From: CAVQMB01 sp963713445
Lineage (GTDB): Bacteria > Pseudomonadota > Gammaproteobacteria > Competibacterales > Competibacteraceae
Length of the DNA: 64,000 nt
NCBI GenBank assembly: GCA_963713445.1
Contig: CAVQMB010000024.1
Location: 74,891-138,890 of the forward strand
Direction: 5' to 3'
Shown: in pieces, positions 7,668 to 16,259 of the stretch
How positions within the stretch are numbered: position 1 is the stretch's first letter
Layout of the letters: every line of letters begins with the position of its first letter
Notes under the pieces: model-generated
Seen by the model: the letters and a program-made list of their open reading frames with translations, nothing else
What the model was told of the DNA's origin: nothing
The model's database searches: none
Position numbers and translations under genes: made by a program

Positions 7668-9596
7668 TTAATGCTGTTCCGCCGGACCACCGATGGTGCC
7701 GCCGTTGCTCTTGCCCTTGCTCAAATCGACGACCGGCGCTCCGGACGACGGCTTGGGCGGTTCGCTCTGGTCAGCGTTCCAGTCCTTGGGCTCACGCGGC
7801 GGACGACCTTCCATGATGTCGCGAATCTGATCGGAATCGATTGTCTCGTACTTGATCAGCGCCTCGGCCATGGCGTGCAACTTGTCCAGATTGTCATGCA
7901 GAATCTGTTCGGAGCGCTGATAGTTGCGGTTGATGATCGATCGCACCTCCTGATCGATAGCGTGCGCAGTCTCGTCCGAAAGGCTCTTGTGACGCGTCAC
8001 GGAACGACCCAGAAAGACCTCGTCGTCATCTTCACCATAGGCCAATGGTCCCATGCGCTCGGACAGGCCCCATTTGGTCACCATACTGCGTGCGATCTGG
8101 GTGGCCCGCTCAATGTCGTTCTGGGCGCCAGTGGTCACCGCGTTGCCGCCAAAAATCATCGCCTCGGAAATACGCCCGCCGAACAGACTGGAAATCTGAC
8201 TTTCCAGATGTTCCTTGCTGTAGCTATAGCGATCCTCCTCCGGCAAAAACATCGTCACACCCAACGCCCGGCCGCGCGGAATAATGGTGACCTTGTGCAC
8301 CGGATCGTGCGACGGCACCGACAACCCGACAACGGCATGGCCAGCCTCATGGTAAGCGGTGAGCTTTTTCTCGTCGTCCTTCATCACCATGGACTTACGC
8401 TCGGCGCCCATCATGATCTTGTCCTTGGCCTGTTCAAAATCACCCATATCGACCAGTCGCTTGTTGAGCCGAGCGGCAAACAGCGCCGCCTCATTCACCA
8501 GATTGGCCAGATCGGCGCCCGAGAAGCCCGGTGTACCACGAGCGATAATCGCCGGCTGGACATCATCCGACAATGGCACCTTGTGCATGTGCACGGTCAG
8601 GATCTTCTCGCGGCCACGCACATCGGGCAGCGGCACCACGACCTGCCGGTCAAAACGCCCCGGGCGCAGCAACGCCGGATCGAGCACGTCAGGCCGGTTG
8701 GTAGCCGCTATAACGATAATGCCTTCATTACCCTCGAAACCGTCCATCTCCACTAACAACTGGTTCAGGGTCTGCTCACGCTCATCGTGACCGCCACCCA
8801 ATCCGGCCCCGCGATGCCGGCCCACCGCATCAATCTCGTCGATGAAGATAATGCACGGCGCGTGCTTCTTGGCTTGCTCGAACATATCGCGCACCCTGGA
8901 AGCACCCACGCCAACGAACATCTCCACGAAATCCGAGCCGGAAATAGTGAAGAACGGGACCTTGGCTTCGCCTGCGATAGCCTTGGCCAACAACGTCTTG
9001 CCGGTACCCGGCGGGCCCACCATCAGCACGCCGCGCGGAATCCGACCGCCCAGTTTCTGGAACTTGCCAGGATCACGCAGAAAATCGACCAACTCGGACA
9101 CATCGTCTTTGGCTTCCTCGACGCCAGCGACATCCTCGAAAGTGACCTTGACCTGGTCTTCGCTCATCATGCGAGCCCGGCTCTTGCCGAACGACATCGC
9201 CCCGCGGCCACCGCCAGCGCCCTGCATTTGGCGCAGGAAGAATACCCAGATACCGATCAGTAGCAGCATGGGGAACCAGCTGATGAAGATCTGCATCAGC
9301 AGCGATTCCTGTTTGGGCGGCTCACCCTTGATCTCGACGCCGTTATTCAACAACTCGCCGATCATGGCACTGTTGTCGGTTTCAGGACTGTACGTCGTAA
9401 AGTGCTCGCCACTGCTGGTGCGACCCTTGATTTCGCGACCATTGATGTCGACTCGCGCAACCTGGCCCTGTTTAACCTCAGCCAGAAACTGCGAGTACGG
9501 CAGCTGCGATGCCGATGTGGTCCGGGGGCCAAAGCTGTTGAAGACAGACATCAACACCACAGCAATGACGACCCAGAGGAGAATGTTTTTTACCAT
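7668..9596 (-). CDS. ftsH: ATP-dependent zinc metalloprotease FtsH
   Basis: FtsH is the membrane-anchored AAA+ protease that degrades misfolded membrane proteins and regulators. The start MVKNILLWVVIAVVLMSVF is chosen by likeness to the E. coli N-terminus; a GTG 18 bases upstream (9614) is possible, and neither has an ideal ribosome site. It has two membrane helices around a periplasmic loop, Walker A GPPGTGKT, Walker B IIFIDEIDAVGR, the second-region-of-homology arginines, and the zinc motif HEAGH. The C-terminus is rich in Pro, Ser and Gly. rlmE lies 102 bases upstream, a common pairing. No folP sits between ftsH and glmM. Confidence 0.96.
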   Translation of the reverse strand: MVKNILLWVVIAVVLMSVFNSFGPRTTSASQLPYSQFLAEVKQGQVARVDINGREIKGRTSSGEHFTTYSPETDNSAMIGELLNNGVEIKGEPPKQESLLMQIFISWFPMLLLIGIWVFFLRQMQGAGGGRGAMSFGKSRARMMSEDQVKVTFEDVAGVEEAKDDVSELVDFLRDPGKFQKLGGRIPRGVLMVGPPGTGKTLLAKAIAGEAKVPFFTISGSDFVEMFVGVGASRVRDMFEQAKKHAPCIIFIDEIDAVGRHRGAGLGGGHDEREQTLNQLLVEMDGFEGNEGIIVIAATNRPDVLDPALLRPGRFDRQVVVPLPDVRGREKILTVHMHKVPLSDDVQPAIIARGTPGFSGADLANLVNEAALFAARLNKRLVDMGDFEQAKDKIMMGAERKSMVMKDDEKKLTAYHEAGHAVVGLSVPSHDPVHKVTIIPRGRALGVTMFLPEEDRYSYSKEHLESQISSLFGGRISEAMIFGGNAVTTGAQNDIERATQIARSMVTKWGLSERMGPLAYGEDDDEVFLGRSVTRHKSLSDETAHAIDQEVRSIINRNYQRSEQILHDNLDKLHAMAEALIKYETIDSDQIRDIMEGRPPREPKDWNADQSEPPKPSSGAPVVDLSKGKSNGGTIGGPAEQH

Positions 9597-9698
9597 ATCA
9601 TTCAAGGCAAGCACCTCTAGCGTCCGGCAACCCGAAACGCTCCATTAAGCGACTATTCGGGCACAGTTTATCAGTAAACAAACGCTTAAAATTAGACT

Positions 9699-10370
9699 TT
9701 AGCGGGGGGCATAGTTCCGAGCCACCAGATAAAGCTCAGAACTGCGGGCACGGGAGGCCCTGGGTTTTCGCACCCGAGTCGAGCCAAAGCTGGCGCGCAA
9801 ATCGGCGAGCAGTGCATCGAACCCCTCGCCTTGAAAGACCTTGATCAACACATCCCCTCCCGGACGCAGGCAGCGCTGGGCAAAATCCAGTGCCAGCTCG
9901 GCTAAGTACATGACACGCGGCTGATCGACAGCCTTCACGCCACTGGTGTTGGGGGCCATATCGGAAATTACAAGGTCCACCGCCCGGCCGGCTAGCCGCG
10001 TCATCATTTCGTCCAGCACTTCCGTTTCCCGAAAGTCACCCTGCAGCAGAGACGCGCCCGGAATCGGTTCCATCGGCAGAACATCGAGCCCGATCACGGT
10101 GCCACTGGCGCCGACCCGCTGACCGCAATACTGGGTCCACCCGCCGGGCGCGGCGCCTAAGTCAACCACGGTCGTGCCCGGGTGCAGAAGCCGCTCTTTG
10201 GCGTCGATTTCGGACAATTTGTACACCGCCCGCGAACGGAAACCCTCCCGCTGGGCCCGGCGCACGTACTCATCATCGAAATGCTCCTTGAGCCAGCGCG
10301 CACTGCTGGCCCGCCGACTACCCGCCACAGCCACTGCGCCCTGCACCGAACGGCCTGTAATCCAACCCAA
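9699..10370 (-). CDS. rlmE: 23S rRNA (uridine-2'-O) methyltransferase RlmE
   Basis: RlmE (FtsJ/RrmJ) methylates U2552 of 23S rRNA. The SAM motif VVDLGAAPGGWTQY, the catalytic K-D-K-E residues (within RAVYKLSEID, SDMAPN, LIKVFQGEG and SSELYLVA) and the N-terminal SSARWLKEHF are present. The start at 10370 is a TTG with GAGGA four bases upstream; it gives a roughly 15-residue extension over E. coli RlmE, so an internal GTG is also possible. It is divergent from yhbY and upstream of ftsH. Confidence 0.94.
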   Translation of the reverse strand: MGWITGRSVQGAVAVAGSRRASSARWLKEHFDDEYVRRAQREGFRSRAVYKLSEIDAKERLLHPGTTVVDLGAAPGGWTQYCGQRVGASGTVIGLDVLPMEPIPGASLLQGDFRETEVLDEMMTRLAGRAVDLVISDMAPNTSGVKAVDQPRVMYLAELALDFAQRCLRPGGDVLIKVFQGEGFDALLADLRASFGSTRVRKPRASRARSSELYLVARNYAPR

Positions 10371-10484
10371 TCTTCCTCACCACGTATCCCTCAGGACTTG
10401 GTATCATCCGTACAATTACTGCCGCGGAAGACCGCCGTCACTCCGCGTCACTCTGTTCACACCGCCGTGCATTACGTAATAGCG

Positions 10485-10775
10485 ATGCTCACCAATCGTC
10501 AGAAACGTCACCTGCAAGCGCTTGCCCATGACCGCAAGCCGGTCATTATCGTGGGCGCCAACGGTCTCAACGAAGCCGTCATGGACGAGATGGAACGCGC
10601 GCTCAGCCATCATGAGCTGATCAAGATCAGGATCAACGCTGCGGATCGTGAGGCGCGGGCTGCCATGATAACCCAGATCGGCCAAACCCTCGATGCCGAC
10701 GTGGTCCAGCGTGTGGGGCACGTTGCCACTTTGTTCCGGCGCAATCGCGAGGCCAGCCGGATTCAACTACCCTAA
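10485..10775 (+). CDS. yhbY: RNA-binding protein YhbY (CRM domain)
   Basis: The 96-residue CRM-domain protein associates with pre-50S ribosomal particles. Starting at MLTNRQKRHLQALAHDRKP, it shows the IVGANGLNEAV loop (GxxG-like RNA contact), SHHELIKIRI, and the terminal FRRNREASRIQLP. A GTG 21 bases upstream in frame is an alternative start. It is divergent from rlmE, as in many gammaproteobacteria, and its 3' end overlaps the convergent rlmM by 9 bases. A possible -10 (TACAAT) lies at 10411-10416, without a good -35. Confidence 0.93.
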   Translation: MLTNRQKRHLQALAHDRKPVIIVGANGLNEAVMDEMERALSHHELIKIRINAADREARAAMITQIGQTLDADVVQRVGHVATLFRRNREASRIQLP

Positions 10776-11837
10776 GTTGCCGTCGCGTCGGCGCCGATAA
10801 AGATAAGCGGTGACTTCCTGGCGGTCATGATACAACTGGCGCAGCCGTAGCTCACCGGCAGCGTCTCCCGATCCCTCAACAAGCAGCCGGCGGCATAGCT
10901 GGACTTCCTGATAGCGCTTTTTCATTGGCAGTTTGAGGTTGAAGACTGCCTGCCGGCAAAGCCCGGCAGCGAACCAGGCCACCATCAGGGCCGCGATCCG
11001 GCGCGGTTGTTCGACCATGTCGCACAACAACCAGTCAACCGGCTGCGATGGCCGGTAGCGAAAACCATCCGCCTGGACATGCTTAACGCGGCCGCTCGCC
11101 ATGACGCTTTCCGCCAGCGCCGCATTATCCACCGCGACCACGGTGAGTCCGCGCTGTGCCATCTGCCAACTCCAGCCACCCGGCGCGGCACCGAGATCAA
11201 CCACCGTCATACCGGGGCGCAAGCGTCGGGCGCACTGCGCCGGTGTCAGCAGTGTCACCAAGGCCTCCTCCAGCTTAAGTGTCGCCCGGCTGGGAGCGGC
11301 ACGAGACAACCTGAGCCGCGTGATGCCATTAGGCCACGGTGAGTTATTGCCAGGTGTCGATAAACCGAGCACCGCGTTGGTCGACGCTGGCAGGAACACA
11401 TGCAGAATCCGCAGGCCGGCGGTGCCAGGCCGGTAGCCGTCGGACGCTGTCAGCCGCTGTTCCAGCAACCGCTGCAGCGTGCGCGCCAGTGGCGACAAGG
11501 CTTTGCCGGCGTTGGTGTCCGGATACTCCAGCCGCAGCTCGCTGAACTGCCAGCGCTGAGACCGCACTGCAGCCATCAAAGGCGTTAACCGGTCGCGCGG
11601 GTCAAGCGCACCGAGCACGATCGGCTGGCCGATCAGCTGCCGGGCAAACACGAGTTCGGAGAAACGCAATGACGCCAGGCTGGCGCAGCCCTCATAGCCT
11701 TCGAACAGCACCCAGCCGCTGTCCAGTCGACTGCGGCAGTAGCCATGGCAACCCAGGGCGAGCGCCTGGTTCTGGATCTCACTGGCGCATTCCTTCTCGA
11801 AGCCGGCCCGGCAATAAAGCAGCAACCATCCCGCCAT
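10767..11837 (-). CDS. rlmM: 23S rRNA (cytidine-2'-O) methyltransferase RlmM
   Basis: RlmM (YgdE) methylates C2498 of 23S rRNA. The 356-residue protein has the N-terminal THUMP-like/ferredoxin-like region (LLLYCRAGFEKECA) and a C-terminal Rossmann methyltransferase domain. SAM loop MTVVDLGAAPGGWSWQ, DMVEQPRR and FNLKLPMKKR are diagnostic. It starts 6 bases after the amidohydrolase remnant, so it may be at the end of the peptide-transporter transcript. Confidence 0.93.
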   Translation of the reverse strand: MAGWLLLYCRAGFEKECASEIQNQALALGCHGYCRSRLDSGWVLFEGYEGCASLASLRFSELVFARQLIGQPIVLGALDPRDRLTPLMAAVRSQRWQFSELRLEYPDTNAGKALSPLARTLQRLLEQRLTASDGYRPGTAGLRILHVFLPASTNAVLGLSTPGNNSPWPNGITRLRLSRAAPSRATLKLEEALVTLLTPAQCARRLRPGMTVVDLGAAPGGWSWQMAQRGLTVVAVDNAALAESVMASGRVKHVQADGFRYRPSQPVDWLLCDMVEQPRRIAALMVAWFAAGLCRQAVFNLKLPMKKRYQEVQLCRRLLVEGSGDAAGELRLRQLYHDRQEVTAYLYRRRRDGNLG

Positions 11838-11843
11838 CGGCAG

Positions 11844-12179
11844 TCAGCAACCAGAGCATGGCGGACCGATCACCGCCACACTGTTCTTGATCACCCAGCG
11901 ATGATTGCGGCGTTCGGCGACCGCCCGAATCTCGCTAACCGGATCACCCTCCACCACCAGCAAATCGGCATGGCAGCCCTCGGCAATTCGACCGCGCTCA
12001 TCCAATCGCATCAACCCGGCAGCATTGCCGGTGCTGATGGTCAGAGCATCGATCGGCTTGATACCCACCTCGACCATATATTCGAGCTCGCGCGCGTTCT
12101 CACCGTGGTGATCCAGCATCCGGCCCTGACCATTGAACACCCGGCCACCCGCGTAAAGTGTCGCCATGACTCTCGTCAT
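11844..12179 (-). pseudogene. amidohydrolase remnant with internal deletion
   Basis: The 111-residue reading frame joins the two ends of a metal-dependent amidohydrolase (imidazolonepropionase-like family). The first 21 residues (LYAGGRVFNGQGRML) are the usual N-terminal beta strand. From HGENARELEYMVEVG onward it is the usual C-terminus (ALTISTGNAAGLMRL, GRIAEGCHADLLVVEGDP). The middle of roughly 300 residues, with the metal-binding His residues and the barrel, is missing although the frame is kept. It cannot be catalytic. It lies 33 bases after the peptide-transporter ATPase, where a peptidase or amidohydrolase acting on the imported substrate would be expected. Confidence 0.8.
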
Positions 12180-12212
12180 CCCTCGTTCAGCAAACCAAAT
12201 CCGGTACCGTCG

Positions 12213-13241
12213 CTACCCGACCCGGCCCTCTTCAACTGCGTGACACGCGACCATGGCTCCGTCGGGCTGAGCCAGGCTACGCGGTATCTCACGCCGGCAG
12301 CGGTCGCTGGCCAGCGGGCAGCGCGGGTGGAACGTACAACCCGGCGGCGGATCGATCGGGCTTGGCACCTCGCCGGTAACCGGCACCCGCGGCCGGCCGC
12401 TCATCGAAAGGTCAGGCACCGCATCCAGCAGCATGCGCGTGTACGGATGACGGGGCTGGCCGAACAAGGCTCGGGCCGCCGCCACCTCCACCAACCGCCC
12501 CAGATACATCACGCCAACCTGATCGGAGACGTGGGCTATGACAGCCAGATCATGCGAAATGAACAGGTACGTCAGGCCCAGTTCCCGCTGCAGGTCCTTC
12601 ATCAGGTTAAGCACCTGGGCCTGAACCGATACATCCAGCGCCGAGGTTGGCTCGTCGCAGACGAGGAAGCTTGGCTCGCTGGCGAGTGCCCTCGCGATGG
12701 AGATACGCTGACGCTGACCGCCGGAGAACTCATGCGGATACTTTTCAGCGTCGGCGGCATTGAGCCCGACCTGCTCCAGCAACCCGACCACACGGTCGAA
12801 AATAGCAAGCTTACCGCGCAGCAGACCAAACGCCTGAATCGGCTCGGACACGATGTCGCCGACCCGCCAACGCGGATTAAGGCTGGCGTAAGGATCCTGA
12901 AAGATCATTTGCAGATGACGCCGCGCCGCTGTCAGGGCGCGCCGGTCACCACTGCCAATATCGAGCCCGCGAAACGTGATACGCCCGCGCGAGGGCCGGT
13001 ACAGCCCCACGACCAACCGTGCCATGGTGGACTTGCCGCAGCCGGATTCGCCCACCAGCGAGAACGTGGTGCCCGGCGCAATCGAGAATTCAATCCCGTC
13101 CACCGCCTTCAGGATTCGCCGTTGACCACGCTCCAGTACGCGGTTGAGCCATGGCGGTGAAACGTCGAAGTAACGGGCCACATCCGTGACTTGCAGCACC
13201 GGCTCCGAAGCCGTCGGCGCCGGCCCTGCCTGTTCAGCCAT
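12213..13241 (-). CDS. peptide-type ABC transporter, ATP-binding protein (OppF/DppF-like)
   Basis: This is the second ATPase of a five-gene peptide/opine-type importer. Starting at MAEQAGPAPTASEP it has 342 residues, overlapping the upstream ATPase gene by 8 bases; a longer start would be embedded in that gene. Visible motifs are Walker A VGESGCGKST, Q-loop FQDPYASLNPR, signature FSGGQRQR, Walker B FLVCDEPTSALD, and the oligopeptide-family C-terminal extension with the Cys cluster CTFHPRCPLASDRC, which in relatives binds an iron-sulfur cluster. Confidence 0.93.
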   Translation of the reverse strand: MAEQAGPAPTASEPVLQVTDVARYFDVSPPWLNRVLERGQRRILKAVDGIEFSIAPGTTFSLVGESGCGKSTMARLVVGLYRPSRGRITFRGLDIGSGDRRALTAARRHLQMIFQDPYASLNPRWRVGDIVSEPIQAFGLLRGKLAIFDRVVGLLEQVGLNAADAEKYPHEFSGGQRQRISIARALASEPSFLVCDEPTSALDVSVQAQVLNLMKDLQRELGLTYLFISHDLAVIAHVSDQVGVMYLGRLVEVAAARALFGQPRHPYTRMLLDAVPDLSMSGRPRVPVTGEVPSPIDPPPGCTFHPRCPLASDRCRREIPRSLAQPDGAMVACHAVEEGRVG

Positions 13242-14235
13242 GACCCACGTTTCCCAGTGGTGCCCCTGCAAGTTCGCGCACTCGCCAGCACGCCGCCTGC
13301 GAGCGGCCAGCCGGGAGCAGATCGGGCCGCTCACGACGGCAGCGCTCGATGGCATAGCGACAGCGCGGATGGAAGGCGCAACCCGCCGGGATCGCATTGA
13401 GCCGCGGCATCGAGCCGTCGATCTGCTGCAGCCGCTCGCCCTGGTGACCAATCACTGGAATCGCCCCCATCAGGCCCCGGGTATAAGGGTGGTCGGGATG
13501 TTTCACCACCGCCCGTACCGGACCGATTTCAGCCAACCGCCCGGCATACATCACGGCGACCCGGTCGGCAGTCTCGGCGATCACCCCCATGTCATGAGTA
13601 ATCAGCATAACCGCGGCGCCATGCTCTTCGCACAAGCGCTTGAGCAGGCCGATGATCTGAGCCTGGATGGACACATCGAGTGCAGTAGTCGGCTCATCGG
13701 CGATTACCAGACGCGGATTGGCACTCAGCGCCAGCGCGATCACTACGCGCTGGCGCATGCCACCCGAGAATTGATGCGGATACTGGTCGATACGCCGGTC
13801 CGGTGCCGGTATGCCGACCTCGGCCAGTAACTCCAGCGCACGGTTGCGCGCCTGGCGGCGGCTCAGCGCGGTGTGGGTGCGGATGGTTTCGATCAACTGC
13901 TGGCCGATGCTGTAGAGCGGATTCAGGCTGGTCAGTGGATCCTGAAAAATCGCACCGATGCGTTTACCCCGGATACGCCGCAACTCAGCGTACGGCAGGT
14001 TGTCGATGCGCTGGCCTTCCAACAGTATGCGACCGTCGGCGATCCGACCGGGCGGCTCCAGCAACCCGATGATGGCGGCACCGGTCAGCGATTTTCCGGC
14101 CCCGGACTCACCGACCACGCCCAGCACTTCGCCGTCTGCGATGGTAAGCGACACCCCATCGACGGCGGTCAAGACACCACGCCGGGTCGGAAATTCGATG
14201 CGCAGATTGTCGACCTGAAGAATCGGTTGAGTCAC
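13234..14235 (-). CDS. peptide-type ABC transporter, ATP-binding protein (OppD/DppD-like)
   Basis: First ATPase of the importer, 333 residues. The start is the GTG at 14235, preceded by GAGGTGG at good spacing and giving MTQPILQVDNLRIEF. Motifs are Walker A VGESGAGKSL, Q-loop FQDPLTSLNP, signature FSGGMRQR, Walker B VIADEPTTALD, and the C-terminal CAFHPRCRYAIERC cluster. It lies 8 bases after the permease gene. Confidence 0.93.
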   Translation of the reverse strand: MTQPILQVDNLRIEFPTRRGVLTAVDGVSLTIADGEVLGVVGESGAGKSLTGAAIIGLLEPPGRIADGRILLEGQRIDNLPYAELRRIRGKRIGAIFQDPLTSLNPLYSIGQQLIETIRTHTALSRRQARNRALELLAEVGIPAPDRRIDQYPHQFSGGMRQRVVIALALSANPRLVIADEPTTALDVSIQAQIIGLLKRLCEEHGAAVMLITHDMGVIAETADRVAVMYAGRLAEIGPVRAVVKHPDHPYTRGLMGAIPVIGHQGERLQQIDGSMPRLNAIPAGCAFHPRCRYAIERCRRERPDLLPAGRSQAACWRVRELAGAPLGNVGHG

Positions 14236-14243
14236 CAACCACC

Positions 14244-15194
14244 TCAGCGTAACTTGGGGTTTAGGGCATCGCGCAGCCAGTCGCCCAACAGGTTGACCGA
14301 CAACACCAGAAGCGCCAGCCAGGCGCCCGGAAACAGGGCGATCCACCATTCGCCGGCAAGCAGGTAATCATTACCGATGCGGATCAGGGTGCCCAGAGAG
14401 GGCTGGGTGGGTGGTACCCCAACACCCAGAAATGACAGCGTCGCCTCGGTCAGAATAGCCACCGCCAGATGGATAGTGGCGATGACCAGAACCGGCCCCA
14501 GCACATTGGGCAGTACGTGCCGCAGCATGATCTTCCAAGACGGGATGCCGATCACCTTGGCGGCCTGCACGTATTCCTTGCCACGCTCGATCAACGTCGA
14601 ACTGCGTACGGTGCGGGCGTACTGCACCCAACCGGACAACCCGATCGATAACACCAGCACCAGAATAGCAAGATCGTTGGCTTCGTCCTTGGGCAGAATA
14701 CCGCGCAACACACCGTCGATCAGCAAGGCAATCAGGATAGCTGGGAAGCTCAGCTGCACCTCGGCAATGCGCATGATCAGGGCATCAACAAAACCGCCTA
14801 CATAGCCCGCGACCAGCCCCAGCACGACACCCAGCACCATGGCGAAGGCAACACTGGCAAAACCGACGTACAAGGACACGCGGGAGCCGAACAAGATCGT
14901 AGACAATAGGTCGCGACCCTGATCGTCGGTGCCGAGCGGATAAATGGCGCTGCCACCCGATTGCCATACCGGTGGCGTATTGGCCGCCATCAAATCGATC
15001 TGAGCCGGATCGAACGGGTTGTGAGGCGCAATCCACGGCGCCAGCAGGGCCGCCAGAATCATGACGATCGCCACCACCGCGGCGACCATCGTCACCGGCG
15101 AGTGGCTGAAGTTATAGAATAGATCACTGTCGAAGAATCGCTGGACGCTGTCGAGCAGACGTGCCCGCAGCGAGGGCAATGCCGGCTCAGCCAT
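14244..15194 (-). CDS. peptide-type ABC transporter permease (DppC-like)
   Basis: A 316-residue inner-membrane permease of the OppC/DppC family, with about six hydrophobic segments. The N-terminal helix follows a short cytoplasmic tail. The family stretch HPLGTDDQGRD appears here as YPLGTDDQGRDLLSTILFG. The EAA-type loop that contacts the ATPases is in YVQAAKVIGIPSWKIMLRHV. It overlaps the upstream permease gene by 8 bases. Confidence 0.94.
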   Translation of the reverse strand: MAEPALPSLRARLLDSVQRFFDSDLFYNFSHSPVTMVAAVVAIVMILAALLAPWIAPHNPFDPAQIDLMAANTPPVWQSGGSAIYPLGTDDQGRDLLSTILFGSRVSLYVGFASVAFAMVLGVVLGLVAGYVGGFVDALIMRIAEVQLSFPAILIALLIDGVLRGILPKDEANDLAILVLVLSIGLSGWVQYARTVRSSTLIERGKEYVQAAKVIGIPSWKIMLRHVLPNVLGPVLVIATIHLAVAILTEATLSFLGVGVPPTQPSLGTLIRIGNDYLLAGEWWIALFPGAWLALLVLSVNLLGDWLRDALNPKLR

Positions 15195-16170
15195 GGGTCA
15201 CCGCACGCTCGACCCGCAGCCGAGGATCAACCACGTAGTAGAGCAAATCCACGATCAGATTGATTATCACGAAGAACAGCGCCACCAGCATCAGATAAGC
15301 CGACATGATCGGAATATCCACATTCTGGATCGCCTGTAGGAACAGCAGTCCCATCCCGGGCCACTGAAACACCGTCTCGGTGATAATGGAAAAGGCAATG
15401 ATTGAGCCCAGTTGCAGGCCAGTGATGGTAATCACCGGTACCAGAGTATTCTTGAGGGCGTGGCCGAAGTTGATCGCCCGGTTGCTCAGCCCACGGGCAC
15501 GGGCGAACTTGATATAGTCGGTGCGCAGCACCTCCAGCATTTCGGAGCGCACCAGCCGCATGATCAGGGTGAGCTGATACAAACCCAGGGTCACGGCCGG
15601 CATGATGATCGCTTTGAGTCCACTGATCGTGAGGAGTCCGGTGCTCCACCAGCCCCAATGGACCACCGCACCGCGGCCAAACGACGGCAGCAGATTGACT
15701 TCCACCGAGAACAGGAAGATCAACAGAATGCCGATAAAAAACGTCGGCAGTGACACACCCAGCAACGATGCGCCGAGGAAGAACTTGCTCAGCCAGCTGT
15801 CTGGCTTGAGGCCCGTGTATACCCCCAGCGGCAGGCCGACCAGCAATGCGAACAGCGCGGAGACGAAGCTGAGCTCCAGCGTCGCCGGCAACCGTTGTTT
15901 GATCAAATCCGACACCGGCTGCTTCTGCATGTAGGAGATGCCGAAGTCACCATGCGCGGCATTGCGCACGAACCGCCAGAACTGGACCGGCATCGGCTCA
16001 TCCAGACCCAGTTCATGACGCAGCTTGGCGCGCTGCGCCATGCTGGTGTCCTGACCGACCATCTGATCGATCGGGTCACCGACATAACGGAACAGAGAAA
16101 AAGCGACGAAAGCAACCGCCAGCATTACCAGCACCGACTGAGCAAGACGGCGGATAACATAAGCCAGCAT
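15187..16170 (-). CDS. peptide-type ABC transporter permease (DppB-like)
   Basis: A 327-residue permease of the OppB/DppB family. The N-terminal helix (MLAYVIRRLAQSVLVMLAV), the long periplasmic loop with ELGLDEPMPVQFWRF, and the EAA-like loop FARARGLSNRAINFGHALKN are typical. It forms the heterodimeric channel with the following permease. A GC-rich hairpin at 16214-16245 separates it from the binding-protein gene upstream. Confidence 0.94.
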   Translation of the reverse strand: MLAYVIRRLAQSVLVMLAVAFVAFSLFRYVGDPIDQMVGQDTSMAQRAKLRHELGLDEPMPVQFWRFVRNAAHGDFGISYMQKQPVSDLIKQRLPATLELSFVSALFALLVGLPLGVYTGLKPDSWLSKFFLGASLLGVSLPTFFIGILLIFLFSVEVNLLPSFGRGAVVHWGWWSTGLLTISGLKAIIMPAVTLGLYQLTLIMRLVRSEMLEVLRTDYIKFARARGLSNRAINFGHALKNTLVPVITITGLQLGSIIAFSIITETVFQWPGMGLLFLQAIQNVDIPIMSAYLMLVALFFVIINLIVDLLYYVVDPRLRVERAVTHG

Positions 16171-16213
16171 GGTAAACCGGGAAGCCTAAAATCGCCCGGG
16201 CAGCGAATAAGCC

Positions 16214-16245
16214 CCCACCAGCCACCCAGACGGGCAGCCGGTGGG
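16214..16245 (-). other. intercistronic hairpin between binding-protein and permease genes
   Basis: On the minus strand a stem of CCCACC with GGTGGG continues inward through seven more pairs (two G-U) around a GTCT loop. No T-tract follows. Such structures after binding-protein genes are known to stabilise the upstream message and raise its expression over the permeases. That role is inferred here. Confidence 0.55.
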
Positions 16246-16259
16246 ATTGCGGGGATTGG

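Noticed and set aside
7662..8756. 364-residue frame opposite ftsH
   Set aside because: Fully antisense to conserved FtsH AAA+ and protease domains; no domain of its own.
12450..14100. Possible tandem repeat from similar ATPase genes
   Set aside because: The two ATPases are ordinary OppD/OppF-type paralogues with family-level similarity, not a recent duplication.
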